The notes beneath the pieces were generated by a model. It did no database searches, was not told the origin of the DNA, and saw only the letters and a list, made by a program, of their open reading frames with translations. The position numbers were made by a program, and so were the translations under genes. Of a DNA stretch of 20,048 nt, positions 1 through 7,936 are shown one piece after another; the stretch's first letter is position 1; every line of letters begins with the position of its first letter. Origin of the DNA: SG8-41 sp035574195 (lineage in GTDB: Bacteria > Pseudomonadota > Gammaproteobacteria > Burkholderiales > SG8-41); the NCBI GenBank assembly GCA_035574195.1, contig DATLZE010000039.1, positions 1-20,048 of the forward strand, in the 5' to 3' direction.

Positions 1-1555
1 TGTAGAGCAGCTTCGGCCGGTCGGAGAGAGCCGAGATCGGCGTGTCGGTCCCCATCGAGCCGACCGCCTCCTGGCCGGTCACCGCCATCGGTGCCATCAG
101 GAGCTTGAGGTCCTCCTGGGTGTAGCCGAATGCCTGCTGCCGGTCGAGCAGCTTGTCCCGGTCCGGGGTGGGGATCTGCTCCGGCATGGGGAGGTCTTCC
201 AGATGGATCTGGGTGCGGCTCAGCCACTCCCGGTAAGGCTTGGCGGAGGCAAGCCGGTCCTTCAACTCCGCGTCGCTGACGATGCGGCCCTGTTCCAGGT
301 CGATGAGCAGCATCTTGCCCGGCTGCAGGCGCCATTTCTTGACGATCTTGTGCTGCGGGATGTCGAGCACGCCCATTTCGGAGGCCATCAGCACCATGCC
401 GTCGTCGGTGACCAGGTAGCGGGCCGGGCGCAGGCCGTTGCGGTCCAGCGTTGCACCGATCTGGCGGCCGTCGGTGAAGGCCACCGCCGCCGGGCCGTCC
501 CAGGGCTCCATCAGCGCCGCGTGGTACTCGTAGAAGGCGCCCCGCTTCTCGTCCATGAGCGGATTGCCGGCCCAGGCTTCCGGGATCAGCAGCATCATCG
601 CATGGGCGAGCGGATAGCCGCCCATGACCAGCAACTCCAGCGCATTGTCGAACGAGGCGGAGTCCGACTGCCCTTCGTAGATCAGGGGCCAGACCTTGTC
701 CAGATCGTCTCCCAACAGCTTGGACGAGATGGTCTGCTGGCGCGCGCGGATCCAGTTGACGTTGCCGCGCAGCGTGTTGATCTCCCCATTGTGGGCGATC
801 ATGCGGAACGGGTGCGCCAGATCCCAGGCGGGAAAGGTATTGGTGGAGAAGCGCTGGTGCACCAGCGCCAGCGCCGAGACGAAGCGGGCGTCCTGCAGGT
901 CCTTGTAGTAGGTGCCGACCTGGCCCGCCAGCAGCATGCCCTTGTAGACGATGGTGCGCGCCGACATCGAGGCGACGTAGAACTCCTTGCCGTGGGCGAG
1001 CTTGAGCGCCTGGATCGCGTGGCCGGCGCTCTTGCGGATCACGTAGAGCTTGCGCTCGAGGGCGTCGGTGACGGTCACGCCGCTGCCGCGGCGGATGAAG
1101 ACCTGGCGGATGACCGGCTCCAGCGCCTTGACCGATTCGCCCAGATCGGAGTTGTCGACCGGGACGTCGCGCCAGCCGAGCAGCACCTGGCCCTCGTCCT
1201 TGATCGCGCGCTCGATCTCGTACTCGCAGGCGATGCGCGAGGCGGGGTCGCGCGGCAAGAACACCATGCCCACGCCGTACTGGCCGGGCGGAGGAAGCTT
1301 CACGCCCTGCTTCGCCAGCTCTTCGCGGAAGAAGCGGTCGGGGATCTGGATGAGGCAACCCGCCCCGTCGGAGAGCTTCGGATCCCAGCCCACCGCGCCG
1401 CGGTGGGTGAGGTTCTTGAGGATGGTGAGCCCTTGCTCGATCAGGGCGTGCGACTTCTTGCCCTTGATGTGAGCGATGAACCCGACCCCGCACGAATCGT
1501 GCTCGTGAGTCGGATGGTAGAGCCCGGGTGCGAGCGGCTGTTGATCTTGGTTCAT
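1..1555 (-). CDS. gltB: Glutamate synthase (NADPH) large subunit, N-terminal part (cut by left window edge)
   Basis: GltB makes two glutamates from glutamine and 2-oxoglutarate in cytoplasmic ammonia assimilation, working with GltD. About 518 codons of an expected roughly 1,500 are present and the frame stays open to base 1. The ATG at 1555 gives a short propeptide followed by Cys22 in CGVGFIAHIKG. In this family that Cys becomes the N-terminal nucleophile of the class II glutamine amidotransferase domain after propeptide cleavage. Further in are LTHRGAVGWD, HQRFSTNTFPAWDLAHPFRM and AHNGEINTLRGN, all typical of the glutaminase domain, and the fragment ends at SMGTDTPISALSDRPKLLY at the start of the central domain. 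The Shine-Dalgarno sequence is weak. It lies 137 bases downstream of dgt in the same direction, and gltD is expected beyond the left edge. Identification is secure. Confidence 0.97.
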   Translation of the reverse strand, partial: MNQDQQPLAPGLYHPTHEHDSCGVGFIAHIKGKKSHALIEQGLTILKNLTHRGAVGWDPKLSDGAGCLIQIPDRFFREELAKQGVKLPPPGQYGVGMVFLPRDPASRIACEYEIERAIKDEGQVLLGWRDVPVDNSDLGESVKALEPVIRQVFIRRGSGVTVTDALERKLYVIRKSAGHAIQALKLAHGKEFYVASMSARTIVYKGMLLAGQVGTYYKDLQDARFVSALALVHQRFSTNTFPAWDLAHPFRMIAHNGEINTLRGNVNWIRARQQTISSKLLGDDLDKVWPLIYEGQSDSASFDNALELLVMGGYPLAHAMMLLIPEAWAGNPLMDEKRGAFYEYHAALMEPWDGPAAVAFTDGRQIGATLDRNGLRPARYLVTDDGMVLMASEMGVLDIPQHKIVKKWRLQPGKMLLIDLEQGRIVSDAELKDRLASAKPYREWLSRTQIHLEDLPMPEQIPTPDRDKLLDRQQAFGYTQEDLKLLMAPMAVTGQEAVGSMGTDTPISALSDRPKLLY

Positions 1556-1692
1556 CGCGAACTCAAACTACATCTAGTGAAAACAGCCAGTTACGATTGA
1601 TCACGCTGCGGCGCAGCATTCCTCAGCGAATTGCGGGCGCGAAGGCGAATTCTACCGTCAGGCGTGTTCCCCGGCAACCAGCGGGCCGCGGC
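1556..1692 (-). other. Intergenic region between dgt and gltB, presumed gltB leader
   Basis: These 137 bases are clearly more AT-rich next to gltB (about 1556-1610) than the surrounding genes, as expected of a promoter or leader. I see no convincing -35/-10 pair, no sigma-54 (GG-N10-GC) element and no strong hairpin with a T-run behind dgt. gltB may have its own promoter here or may be reached by read-through from dgt. Confidence 0.4.
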
Positions 1693-2820
1693 TCAGACCT
1701 CCTCGATCGCGAACAGCCGCCGGTGCTCGAGAATAGCGTAGCGATCGGTCATGCCGGCGATGTAATCGGCGATCGCTCGGGGCGCGTCCTCACGCGCGCG
1801 CGCCTGGAACTCCGGTGGCAGCAGCCGGGGGTCGGCGAGAAACGCCTGGAAGAGATCGGTCACGATGCGGCGCGCCTTGGCGCTCATGCGCACCACCCGG
1901 TAGTGCCGGTAGAGGTTCTCGTGCAAGAAGCGCTTGAGCTCCTGGCTTTCTTCCCGGATGCGCGGGCTGAAGGCGACCAGCGGGGGCGCGAGCCGTACCT
2001 CCTCGATCGAGGACGGTGCATGCCGGCGGATGTTCTCGGCGCTGGCGCGCGTGAGATCGGTGACCAGCGTATCGATCATGCGGCGCACCGTCTCGTGGAT
2101 GAGCCGCCGGCCGGCGACCCGCGGGTATTCGCGCAGCACTGCCTTCATGTGGCGCGCGAAAATGCGCACCCCGGCGAGCTGTTCGAGCGTGATCAGTCCC
2201 GAGCGCAGCCCATCGTCCACGTCGTGGTTGTTGTAGGCGATCTCGTCGGCCAGGTTGGCGACCTGCGCCTCCAGCGATGGCTGCCGGCGCCGGATGAAGC
2301 GCTCGCCAAGCTCACCCAACGCGCGCGCGTTCCTGAGCGAGCAGTGCTTGAGGATGCCCTCGCGCGTCTCGAACATCAGGTTCAGTCCGTCGAAAGCGGC
2401 GTAGCGCTGTTCCAGCAAATCCACCACGCGCAGGCTCTGGAGGTTATGCTCGAAGCCGCCGTAGGGTTTCATGCAAGCGTTCAGCGCCTCCTGCCCGGTG
2501 TGGCCGAATGGCGTGTGCCCGAGGTCGTGGGCGAGCGCGATCGCCTCGGTAAGATCCTCGTCGAGGGCGAGGCGCCTCGCGACCGAGCGCGCGATCTGCG
2601 CGACCTCCAGGCTGTGGGTGAGCCGGGTGCGAAAGAGGTCGCCCTCGTGGTTGACGAAGACCTGGGTCTTGTACTCGAGGCGCCGGAAGGCGGTGGAGTG
2701 GACAATGCGGTCGCGGTCGCGCTGGTATTCGCTGCGGCCGCGCGGCGGGGCCTCGCGATGGCGGCGGCCGCGAGAGCGCGCGGGCGAGGCCGCGTACGGG
2801 GCGAGCCCCCGCTCAGGCAT
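1693..2820 (-). CDS. dgt: Deoxyguanosinetriphosphate triphosphohydrolase-like protein (HD domain)
   Basis: This is a 375-residue cytoplasmic HD-superfamily protein that hydrolyses dNTPs, classically dGTP, to the nucleoside and tripolyphosphate. Residues 31-60 carry the family signature (EYQRDRDRIVHSTAFRRLEY, then KTQVF). The metal-binding HD residues are visible as His69 (RLTHS), His98-Asp99 (LAHDLGHTPFGH) and Asp192 (ANLADEIAYNNHD). The length and the lack of the longer E. coli Dgt insertions fit the type 2 or dGTPase-like subfamily. I start it at the ATG at 2820: an upstream in-frame start at 2931 would add 37 low-complexity Arg/Ser-rich residues that lie inside aroB. From 2820 the gene overlaps the aroB stop by 8 bases, which suggests translational coupling. 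The true substrate preference cannot be read from sequence. Confidence 0.93.
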   Translation of the reverse strand: MPERGLAPYAASPARSRGRRHREAPPRGRSEYQRDRDRIVHSTAFRRLEYKTQVFVNHEGDLFRTRLTHSLEVAQIARSVARRLALDEDLTEAIALAHDLGHTPFGHTGQEALNACMKPYGGFEHNLQSLRVVDLLEQRYAAFDGLNLMFETREGILKHCSLRNARALGELGERFIRRRQPSLEAQVANLADEIAYNNHDVDDGLRSGLITLEQLAGVRIFARHMKAVLREYPRVAGRRLIHETVRRMIDTLVTDLTRASAENIRRHAPSSIEEVRLAPPLVAFSPRIREESQELKRFLHENLYRHYRVVRMSAKARRIVTDLFQAFLADPRLLPPEFQARAREDAPRAIADYIAGMTDRYAILEHRRLFAIEEV

Positions 2821-3901
2821 GCTCCCGAGCTTCCCCGAGCACTTCCGCGAGCGCCGCGTGCGGGACCTCCTCCGAGAGGAAGGCCTCGCCGATGCGCCGC
2901 AGCAGCACGAAGCGGATGCGCCCGCCCGCAACCTTCTTGTCGCGTCCCATCAGCTCGAGATAGCGCGCGAGCCCCAGGTCGGGGGGGTGCACCGGCAACC
3001 CCGCGGCGGCGATCAGCGCGGTGATGCGCTCGACCTCCTGCGCGCCGATCAGGCCGAGCCGCCGTGACAGCCGCGCAGCGAGCACCATGCCGGCTGCCAC
3101 CGCCTCCCCGTGCAGCCACTGGCCGTAGCCGAGGCCGGCCTCGATCGCGTGCCCGAAGGTGTGGCCGAAGTTGAGCAGCGCACGCTCGCCACGCTCGCGC
3201 TCGTCGCGCGCCACGACCTCTGCCTTGTTGGCGCACGAGCGCTCGATCGCGTAGCCGAGCGCCTCGGCCTCGCGCCCGAGAAGCCGCGCGAGATTCGCTT
3301 CCAGCCACGCGAAGAACGCGTGGTCGCGGATGAGGCCGTACTTGATCACTTCCGCGAGCCCCGCAGCGAGCTCACGACGGGGCAGGGTCGCCAGGGTATC
3401 GGTGTCGGCGATCACGGCGAGCGGCTGGTAGAAAGCGCCGATCATGTTCTTGCCGCGCGGGTGGTTGATCGCGGTCTTGCCGCCGACCGCCGAATCCACC
3501 TGGGCGAGAAGGGTGGTCGGAACCTGGATGTAGGGTACGCCGCGCAGATACACCGCCGCTGCGAAGCCGGCGAGATCCCCGATCACGCCGCCGCCGAGCG
3601 CGATCAGCGCCGTGCCGCGCTCGCAGCGGCACTCGAGCAGGGCGTCGAAGATGCGGTTGAGCGTCTCCCAGTTCTTGTGCGCTTCGCCGTCGGGGAGCGT
3701 GACCGTCACCACCTCGACGCCGCACTCCTCCAGCGCGCGCTTGAGCGGCGCGAGATGAAGTGGGGCCACGACCTCGTTGGTGATGACCGCCGCTTTTTTC
3801 TGGGGCAGGCGCGCGGCGATCAGCTCGGCGCGCGCGAGCAGCCCCGGCCCGATGTAGATCGGGTAGCTGCGGCTGGCGAGCGTCACGGTCAGCGTCTTCA
3901 T
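2813..3901 (-). CDS. aroB: 3-dehydroquinate synthase
   Basis: AroB converts DAHP to 3-dehydroquinate, the second step of the shikimate pathway, in the cytoplasm using NAD and a divalent metal. The protein has 362 residues, normal for the family. The NAD-binding glycine-rich stretch is at 103-110 (GGGVIGDL), followed by PTTLLAQVDSAVGGKTAINH at 128-147 and GKNMIGAFYQP. Metal ligands match the E. coli pattern: Glu184 (GLAEVIKYG), His247 (NFGHTFGHA) and His264 (WLHGEAV). It starts at the ATG at 3901, 16 bases after aroK, and its TGA overlaps the dgt start by 8 bases, so aroK-aroB-dgt form one tight unit. Nothing looks degraded. Confidence 0.98.
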   Translation of the reverse strand: MKTLTVTLASRSYPIYIGPGLLARAELIAARLPQKKAAVITNEVVAPLHLAPLKRALEECGVEVVTVTLPDGEAHKNWETLNRIFDALLECRCERGTALIALGGGVIGDLAGFAAAVYLRGVPYIQVPTTLLAQVDSAVGGKTAINHPRGKNMIGAFYQPLAVIADTDTLATLPRRELAAGLAEVIKYGLIRDHAFFAWLEANLARLLGREAEALGYAIERSCANKAEVVARDERERGERALLNFGHTFGHAIEAGLGYGQWLHGEAVAAGMVLAARLSRRLGLIGAQEVERITALIAAAGLPVHPPDLGLARYLELMGRDKKVAGGRIRFVLLRRIGEAFLSEEVPHAALAEVLGEAREHA

Positions 3902-3917
3902 CAGCGGTCAGGCGGGC

Positions 3918-4502
3918 TCAGCCGCCGGTGTGCGCGGGTTCGCCGGCACGCAGCTCGAGCAGGCTGCGCTCCAGCTTGTGCGCAAGGCGCCCCGGGCTCT
4001 GGCTGGCGGTGTCCACGATGATATCAGCGATCTCGCGGTAGAGCGGGTCGCGCTCGGCATAGAGCTGCTCGAGCCGGGCGAGGGGATCGGCGGTCTGGAG
4101 CAGCGGCCGGTTCTTGTCGCGACGCGTGCGCTGCCACAGTTGCGCCGGCGCCGCTCTCAGGTAGACGACGGTCCCCCGCGCGGCCAGGAGCCTGCGGTTC
4201 GCCTCCGCGAGCACCGCACCTCCGCCGGTGGCGAGCACGATGTTGTTGCGGCGCGCGAGCTCCGCGAGCATCTTCGCCTCGCGCGCCCGAAACCCCGCCT
4301 CGCCTTCGATTTCGAAAATCACCGGGATGCCGACCCCGGTCGCGCGCTCGATCTCCTGGTCGCAGTCGTAGAAGGTCTTGCCGAGGCGGCGGGCGAGGAT
4401 CTTTCCGACCGAGGTCTTGCCCGCCCCCATCAGGCCGACCAGGAAAATGTTGCCAGCAACAGTTCCTGGCCTCGCCTCCCTCTTGTGCGCATCGCCGTGC
4501 AT
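3918..4502 (-). CDS. aroK: Shikimate kinase
   Basis: AroK phosphorylates shikimate at the 3-hydroxyl using ATP. The 194-residue protein has the P-loop GLMGAGKT (23-30), the substrate and Mg region DCD (Asp46 and Asp48), Arg72 in FRAREA, the GGG loop (93-95) and the lid arginine in NRPLL (Arg132). It is slightly longer than the usual roughly 175 residues because of a charged N-terminal leader of about 17 residues before the P-loop strand. The ATG at 4502 has no visible Shine-Dalgarno sequence, but a -10-like TAGAAT ends only 6 bases upstream, so the message may be leaderless. An intrinsic terminator separates it from pilQ upstream, whereas aroB follows after 16 bases. Confidence 0.97.
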   Translation of the reverse strand: MHGDAHKREARPGTVAGNIFLVGLMGAGKTSVGKILARRLGKTFYDCDQEIERATGVGIPVIFEIEGEAGFRAREAKMLAELARRNNIVLATGGGAVLAEANRRLLAARGTVVYLRAAPAQLWQRTRRDKNRPLLQTADPLARLEQLYAERDPLYREIADIIVDTASQSPGRLAHKLERSLLELRAGEPAHTGG

Positions 4503-4508
4503 GAGGGG

Positions 4509-4514
4509 ATTCTA
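4509..4514 (-). promoter_or_regulatory. Candidate -10 element of an aroK-aroB-dgt promoter
   Basis: Read leftward the sequence is TAGAAT, 5 of 6 matches to the sigma-70 -10 consensus, followed by CCCCTC and then the aroK ATG. A start 6-7 bases downstream would fall on the ATG itself. The expected -35 position holds only CAAGGG, a poor match, so this is a tentative call. Confidence 0.3.
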
Positions 4515-4538
4515 GCAGCCCGCGGGGCGCGCCCTTGC

Positions 4539-4559
4539 CGGGCAACAGGGCATTGCCCG
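4539..4559. repeat. Inverted repeat upstream of aroK
   Basis: CGGGCAA (4539-4545) and TTGCCCG (4553-4559) are perfect 7-base arms around a 7-base centre. The repeat sits between the pilQ terminator and the proposed aroK -10. It could be an operator, an RNA hairpin adding to the terminator, or chance in GC-rich DNA. Confidence 0.45.
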
Positions 4560-4561
4560 AC

Positions 4562-4585
4562 AAAAAAGCGGCCCGCAAGGGCCGC
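4562..4585 (-). terminator. Intrinsic terminator of the pilMNOPQ operon
   Basis: On the minus strand GCGGCCC, a 4-base loop (TTGC) and GGGCCGC form a perfect 7-bp GC-rich stem followed directly by six T residues. It starts about 40 bases after the pilQ stop and is a textbook Rho-independent terminator for leftward transcription. There is no comparable T-run in the other direction. Confidence 0.9.
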
Positions 4586-4624
4586 CTTTCCGTCGCATCG
4601 CCAGCGGGCGCTGTAGAAGCGCCT

Positions 4625-6751
4625 CTACTGGCGCACCGAGAGCGTCTCCTTCAGGATCCTCGGCGTGATGAAGATCAGCAGCTCGCGCCGGTCGTCCACC
4701 TTCAGATTTTGCTTGAACAGGAACCCGACATAGGGCAGGTCGCCCAGCACGGGCACTTTGTTGGTGGTGGAGCGTTCCTCCTGCGTGTAGATGCCCCCGA
4801 TTACCACGGTGCCGCCGTTTTCCACCAGCACCTCGGTCACGATCTGCTTGGTGTCGATCGCCGGTCCCGCCACCGTGTTCTGCCCCACGCTGTCCTTGTT
4901 GACCCGCAGGTTCATGATCACGTTGTCGTCCGGCGTGATCTGCGGCTTCACCTTGAGCGAGAGCGTCGCCTTCTTGAACGAGACGCTGGTCGCGCCCGAG
5001 GAGGTTGCCTGCTGGTACGGGATTTCCGTGCCCTGCTCGATGGTCGCTTCGACCTGATCGGCGGTGATCACGCGCGGGCTGGAGATGATCTTGCCGCGGT
5101 TGTCGGCTTGCAGCGCCGAGAGCTCGAGGTTGAGGAACTTGGAGCCCTTGTCGTTGAACAGGAGCAGCGAGAACGCCCCCGGCTGACCGCCCCCCACGCC
5201 CGGGGCGGGCAGGTTCACGAACAGCGTGTCGCTCGGAAAGCTCGGCGAGGTGACGGTCTGGTTGGTGTGGAAACCGGTATCCTCCAGCCGTCCGCCGATG
5301 TTGAAGCGCGTGCCGCCGCCCGTGCCGGAGCCGAGCCGCGAGCCCCTGCCCGTCAGGTCGTGGTAGCCCAGCCGCGCACCGAGGTTGCGGCTGAAGGAAT
5401 CGGTCGCCTCCACGATGCGCGACTCGATCATCACTTGGCGCACCGGTATGTCCACCTTGCGGATCAGCTTGCGCACCTCCTCCAGGCGCGAGGGCGTGTC
5501 CTGGACGAAGAGCGTGTTGGTGCGCGCGTCCACCACCGCGCTGCCGCGCTTGGAGAGCACCCGCTGGTTGGGGTCCGAGAGCAGCTTCTGGAAGGCGTCC
5601 GCCCTCTGGTAGTTCAGCTGGAAGCTCTCGGTGCGGGTGGGCTCGAGGTCGGAGATCTGCTGCTGCGCTTCGAGCGCGAGCTTCTCCCGCGTCGCCAGCT
5701 CGTCGCGCGGGGCGATCCACACGACGTTGCCGGTCTTGCGCATGTCGAGGCCCTTGCTCTGCAGGATGATGTCGAGGGCCTGGTCCCACGGCACGTCCTT
5801 CAACCGCAGCGTGAGGTTTCCGGTCACCGTGTCGCTGGTGATGATGTTGAGCCCGGTGAAATCGGCGATCACCTGCAGCACCGCGCGCACTTCCACGTTC
5901 TGGAAGTTGAGCGAGAGCTTCTCGCCGGTGTAGCCGTAGCCGCGCGCGATGCGGTCCCGCTCCTCGGTGCGCTGCTTGATCTCGAGGATGAAGCGGTTAT
6001 CGGTCTGGTAGGCGGTGTGTTCCCAGTCCCCGCGCGGCTCGATCACGAGGCGCGTGTTGCCGCCCTGCGCGAAGGCGTCCACCGTCTGCACCGGGGTGCC
6101 GAAATCGGTCACGTCGAGGCGCCGCTCGAGGTTCTTGGGAAGCGCGGTATTGATGAAGTCGACCACGATGAACTTGCCTTGGAGCCTCAGGTCAATTCCG
6201 ACAGCGCTGTCGGAGAGATCCACCACGACGCGCCCCTCACCCGCGGTGCCGCGGCGGAAGTCGATGTCGCGCAGCGCGTGGCGCCGGTCGCCCGGCTGCG
6301 CCTGGGCGAAGCGCGTGGTGACGCCGGCGGGGTCAGCGGCGGCCGCGGCACCATGCAGCGTGATGAGCAGCGCGCGTCCTTCGATCTGCGTGTCGTAGCC
6401 GCTGGCGCGCGAGAGGTTGAGCACGAGCCGCGTGCGGTCGCCGGCCTGCACCACGTTGATGCTGCGCAGGTCGCCTTCGCCCACTTCTTGGGTGGCGCGC
6501 CCGAGCGCGCTGCCGGTGTTGGGGAAGTCGAATGCGATGCGCGGCGGGTTGTTGATGGTGAACCCTGCGGGCGGGCTCGCGGGCGCCTGCCTGAGGGTCA
6601 CCCGGACGATGACCTTGCCCCCGGCCTGCGGCGAGACGTTGATCGCCTCGATAGCGTTCGCCTGGGCGTGCGCGACGGGGCTCGCCGCCGCGAGCAGCAG
6701 TGCAGCCGCCGCGCACGACACCGTCGAAATCAGTTGGGCTGGAAGTTTCAT
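4625..6751 (-). CDS. pilQ: Type IV pilus secretin PilQ
   Basis: PilQ is the outer-membrane secretin ring through which the type IV pilus passes. The 708-residue protein has a signal peptide (about 1-29, cleavage after AHA). Two AMIN-like peptidoglycan-binding regions follow (about 32-130 and 150-250), then an STN/N0 domain (about 288-345, LSLNFQNVEVRAVLQVIADF), a secretin N1 domain (about 370-440) and the C-terminal secretin domain from about 445 (RQVMIESRIVEAT), with the late signature VPVLGDLPYVGFLFK. A Gly-rich stretch (GSGTGGGTRFNIGG) lies inside the secretin domain. The ATG at 6751 has a good Shine-Dalgarno sequence (AGGAGG, 7 bases upstream). It is the last gene of pilMNOPQ, 15 bases after pilP and followed by a strong terminator. 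Confidence 0.98.
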   Translation of the reverse strand: MKLPAQLISTVSCAAAALLLAAASPVAHAQANAIEAINVSPQAGGKVIVRVTLRQAPASPPAGFTINNPPRIAFDFPNTGSALGRATQEVGEGDLRSINVVQAGDRTRLVLNLSRASGYDTQIEGRALLITLHGAAAAADPAGVTTRFAQAQPGDRRHALRDIDFRRGTAGEGRVVVDLSDSAVGIDLRLQGKFIVVDFINTALPKNLERRLDVTDFGTPVQTVDAFAQGGNTRLVIEPRGDWEHTAYQTDNRFILEIKQRTEERDRIARGYGYTGEKLSLNFQNVEVRAVLQVIADFTGLNIITSDTVTGNLTLRLKDVPWDQALDIILQSKGLDMRKTGNVVWIAPRDELATREKLALEAQQQISDLEPTRTESFQLNYQRADAFQKLLSDPNQRVLSKRGSAVVDARTNTLFVQDTPSRLEEVRKLIRKVDIPVRQVMIESRIVEATDSFSRNLGARLGYHDLTGRGSRLGSGTGGGTRFNIGGRLEDTGFHTNQTVTSPSFPSDTLFVNLPAPGVGGGQPGAFSLLLFNDKGSKFLNLELSALQADNRGKIISSPRVITADQVEATIEQGTEIPYQQATSSGATSVSFKKATLSLKVKPQITPDDNVIMNLRVNKDSVGQNTVAGPAIDTKQIVTEVLVENGGTVVIGGIYTQEERSTTNKVPVLGDLPYVGFLFKQNLKVDDRRELLIFITPRILKETLSVRQ

Positions 6752-6766
6752 CTGTCGGCCTCCTGT

Positions 6767-7288
6767 TCACTCCTGCAGCAGCAGCGTGCGTTCCTCTTCC
6801 TTCCAGTCGCCACCGCTGTCCTGGACCAGCTCCTTCAGCTTGATTGCGGCTTCCGAAATCTCGGTGATGCGCCCGAAATTCTGCCCGATGTAGTTGCCGG
6901 CCCGCACCCGGAACAGGTTGTTGTCCGGCGTCTTCACCAGCGCGAAGATCTCCTTCTTCTGCGAGAGCGTGCCCACCATCTTGAGGTTCTCCAGAGGATA
7001 GGCCTCGAGCGGTTCCTTGCGGCGATTGGGGTCGGGCGGCTGGATGCCGCCGGCGATCTTGGTCGGCTTGGGCGGCTGCACCGCGCGCGGGGTGAACGGA
7101 TCGAGCAGGTCGTAGGCATTGTAGGTGAAGGGCTCGTAGGGCTTCACCTCCGGCAGCGGCGGGATGCGCCCGCGCGGCAGGTTGTCGGAGTCCTTGACGA
7201 ACTGCTGCAGATCCGAGAGCTGCTCGCCGCCGCACGCGGTGAGCGCGAGGCTCATCAACAGTGCGGTGAAATGGGTTCTGCACGTCAT
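6767..7288 (-). CDS. pilP: Type IV pilus assembly lipoprotein PilP
   Basis: PilP is an inner-membrane-anchored periplasmic lipoprotein that links the PilMNO platform to the PilQ secretin. The 173-residue protein begins with a lipoprotein signal peptide ending in the lipobox LTAC, with the lipidated Cys at position 19. A Pro-rich linker (about 38-95) follows, then a compact C-terminal beta domain (LKMVGTLSQKKEIFALVKTP, then NLFRVRAGNYIGQNFGRI) that in known homologues contacts PilQ. Its ATG overlaps the pilO stop by 4 bases (ATGA), which implies translational coupling, and pilQ follows after 15 bases. Confidence 0.96.
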   Translation of the reverse strand: MTCRTHFTALLMSLALTACGGEQLSDLQQFVKDSDNLPRGRIPPLPEVKPYEPFTYNAYDLLDPFTPRAVQPPKPTKIAGGIQPPDPNRRKEPLEAYPLENLKMVGTLSQKKEIFALVKTPDNNLFRVRAGNYIGQNFGRITEISEAAIKLKELVQDSGGDWKEEERTLLLQE

Positions 7289-7929
7289 TTCTTGGCGCCT
7301 TTCTTCGCTGCCGCCGCAGCCTTGCGCTGTTGCGCCAGCTCCTCTTCATCGAGATAGCGGAAAGTCTTGGCCGTCGCGTCCATCACCAGGGTCCCGCCCT
7401 TGCCGGCGGGCGAGAGCGCGATGTCGTTCAGCGTGACGATGCGCGAGAGCTTGCCGATGTCGCTCGCGAATGCGCCGATGTCGTGATAATTGCCCGTGAC
7501 GCGGATCGAGATCGGCAGCTCGGCGTAGAAGTCCTGCTTGGTCTCGGCCGCCGCCGGCTTGAACAGCTCGAACTGCAGCCCGCGCCCGAGCCCCGCCTGG
7601 TTGATGTCGGTGAGCAGCGCGTCCATCTCCGCCTTGCCCGGCAGCTGCTTGAGCAGCGCGCCGAACTGCTTCTCGATGTCTTCGAGCTGCTTGCGGTAGG
7701 CCGGGAGATCGATCGCCTGCTTTTTCTTTTCGAGGAAGGTGGTGCGAAGCTGCTCCTCCTTGCGCTGCTCGGCGCCGATCCGGTCGAGCTGGTCCTGCCA
7801 GTCGAACCACCAGCCTGCGGCCACGGTCAGCACGAGCGTGATCAGCAGCACGCCCAGCTTGGGCAGCACCGGCCAGCTGCCGATCTTCTTGGGATCGAGC
7901 CGCCTCAGATCATCCAGTGTCATGGCCAT
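7285..7929 (-). CDS. pilO: Type IV pilus inner-membrane protein PilO
   Basis: PilO pairs with PilN in the inner-membrane alignment complex of the type IV pilus. The 214-residue protein has a short cytoplasmic N-terminus (LDDLRRLDPKKIGSWP), one membrane segment (about 22-42, LGVLLITLVLTVAAGWWF), a periplasmic coiled coil (about 44-95, rich in Gln, Glu and Lys), and a ferredoxin-like C-terminal domain (about 100-190). It ends in an Ala/Lys-rich tail. Of two nearby starts (7929 and 7923) I prefer 7929 because the AAAGGA Shine-Dalgarno lies at better spacing. It follows pilN by 7 bases and overlaps pilP by 4. Confidence 0.96.
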   Translation of the reverse strand: MAMTLDDLRRLDPKKIGSWPVLPKLGVLLITLVLTVAAGWWFDWQDQLDRIGAEQRKEEQLRTTFLEKKKQAIDLPAYRKQLEDIEKQFGALLKQLPGKAEMDALLTDINQAGLGRGLQFELFKPAAAETKQDFYAELPISIRVTGNYHDIGAFASDIGKLSRIVTLNDIALSPAGKGGTLVMDATAKTFRYLDEEELAQQRKAAAAAKKGAKK

Positions 7930-7936
7930 GGGCAGA

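Noticed and set aside
203..1600. Long rightward open frame opposite gltB
   Set aside because: The leftward frame encodes unmistakable GltB with its catalytic Cys and glutaminase motifs. The opposite frame has only compositional bias.
4535..7357. Very long rightward open frame (940 codons) opposite pilQ and pilP
   Set aside because: It is antisense to pilQ and pilP, whose proteins match their families from end to end. The translation is rich in Arg, His, Val and Asp with no recognisable domain, as expected of a high-GC shadow frame.
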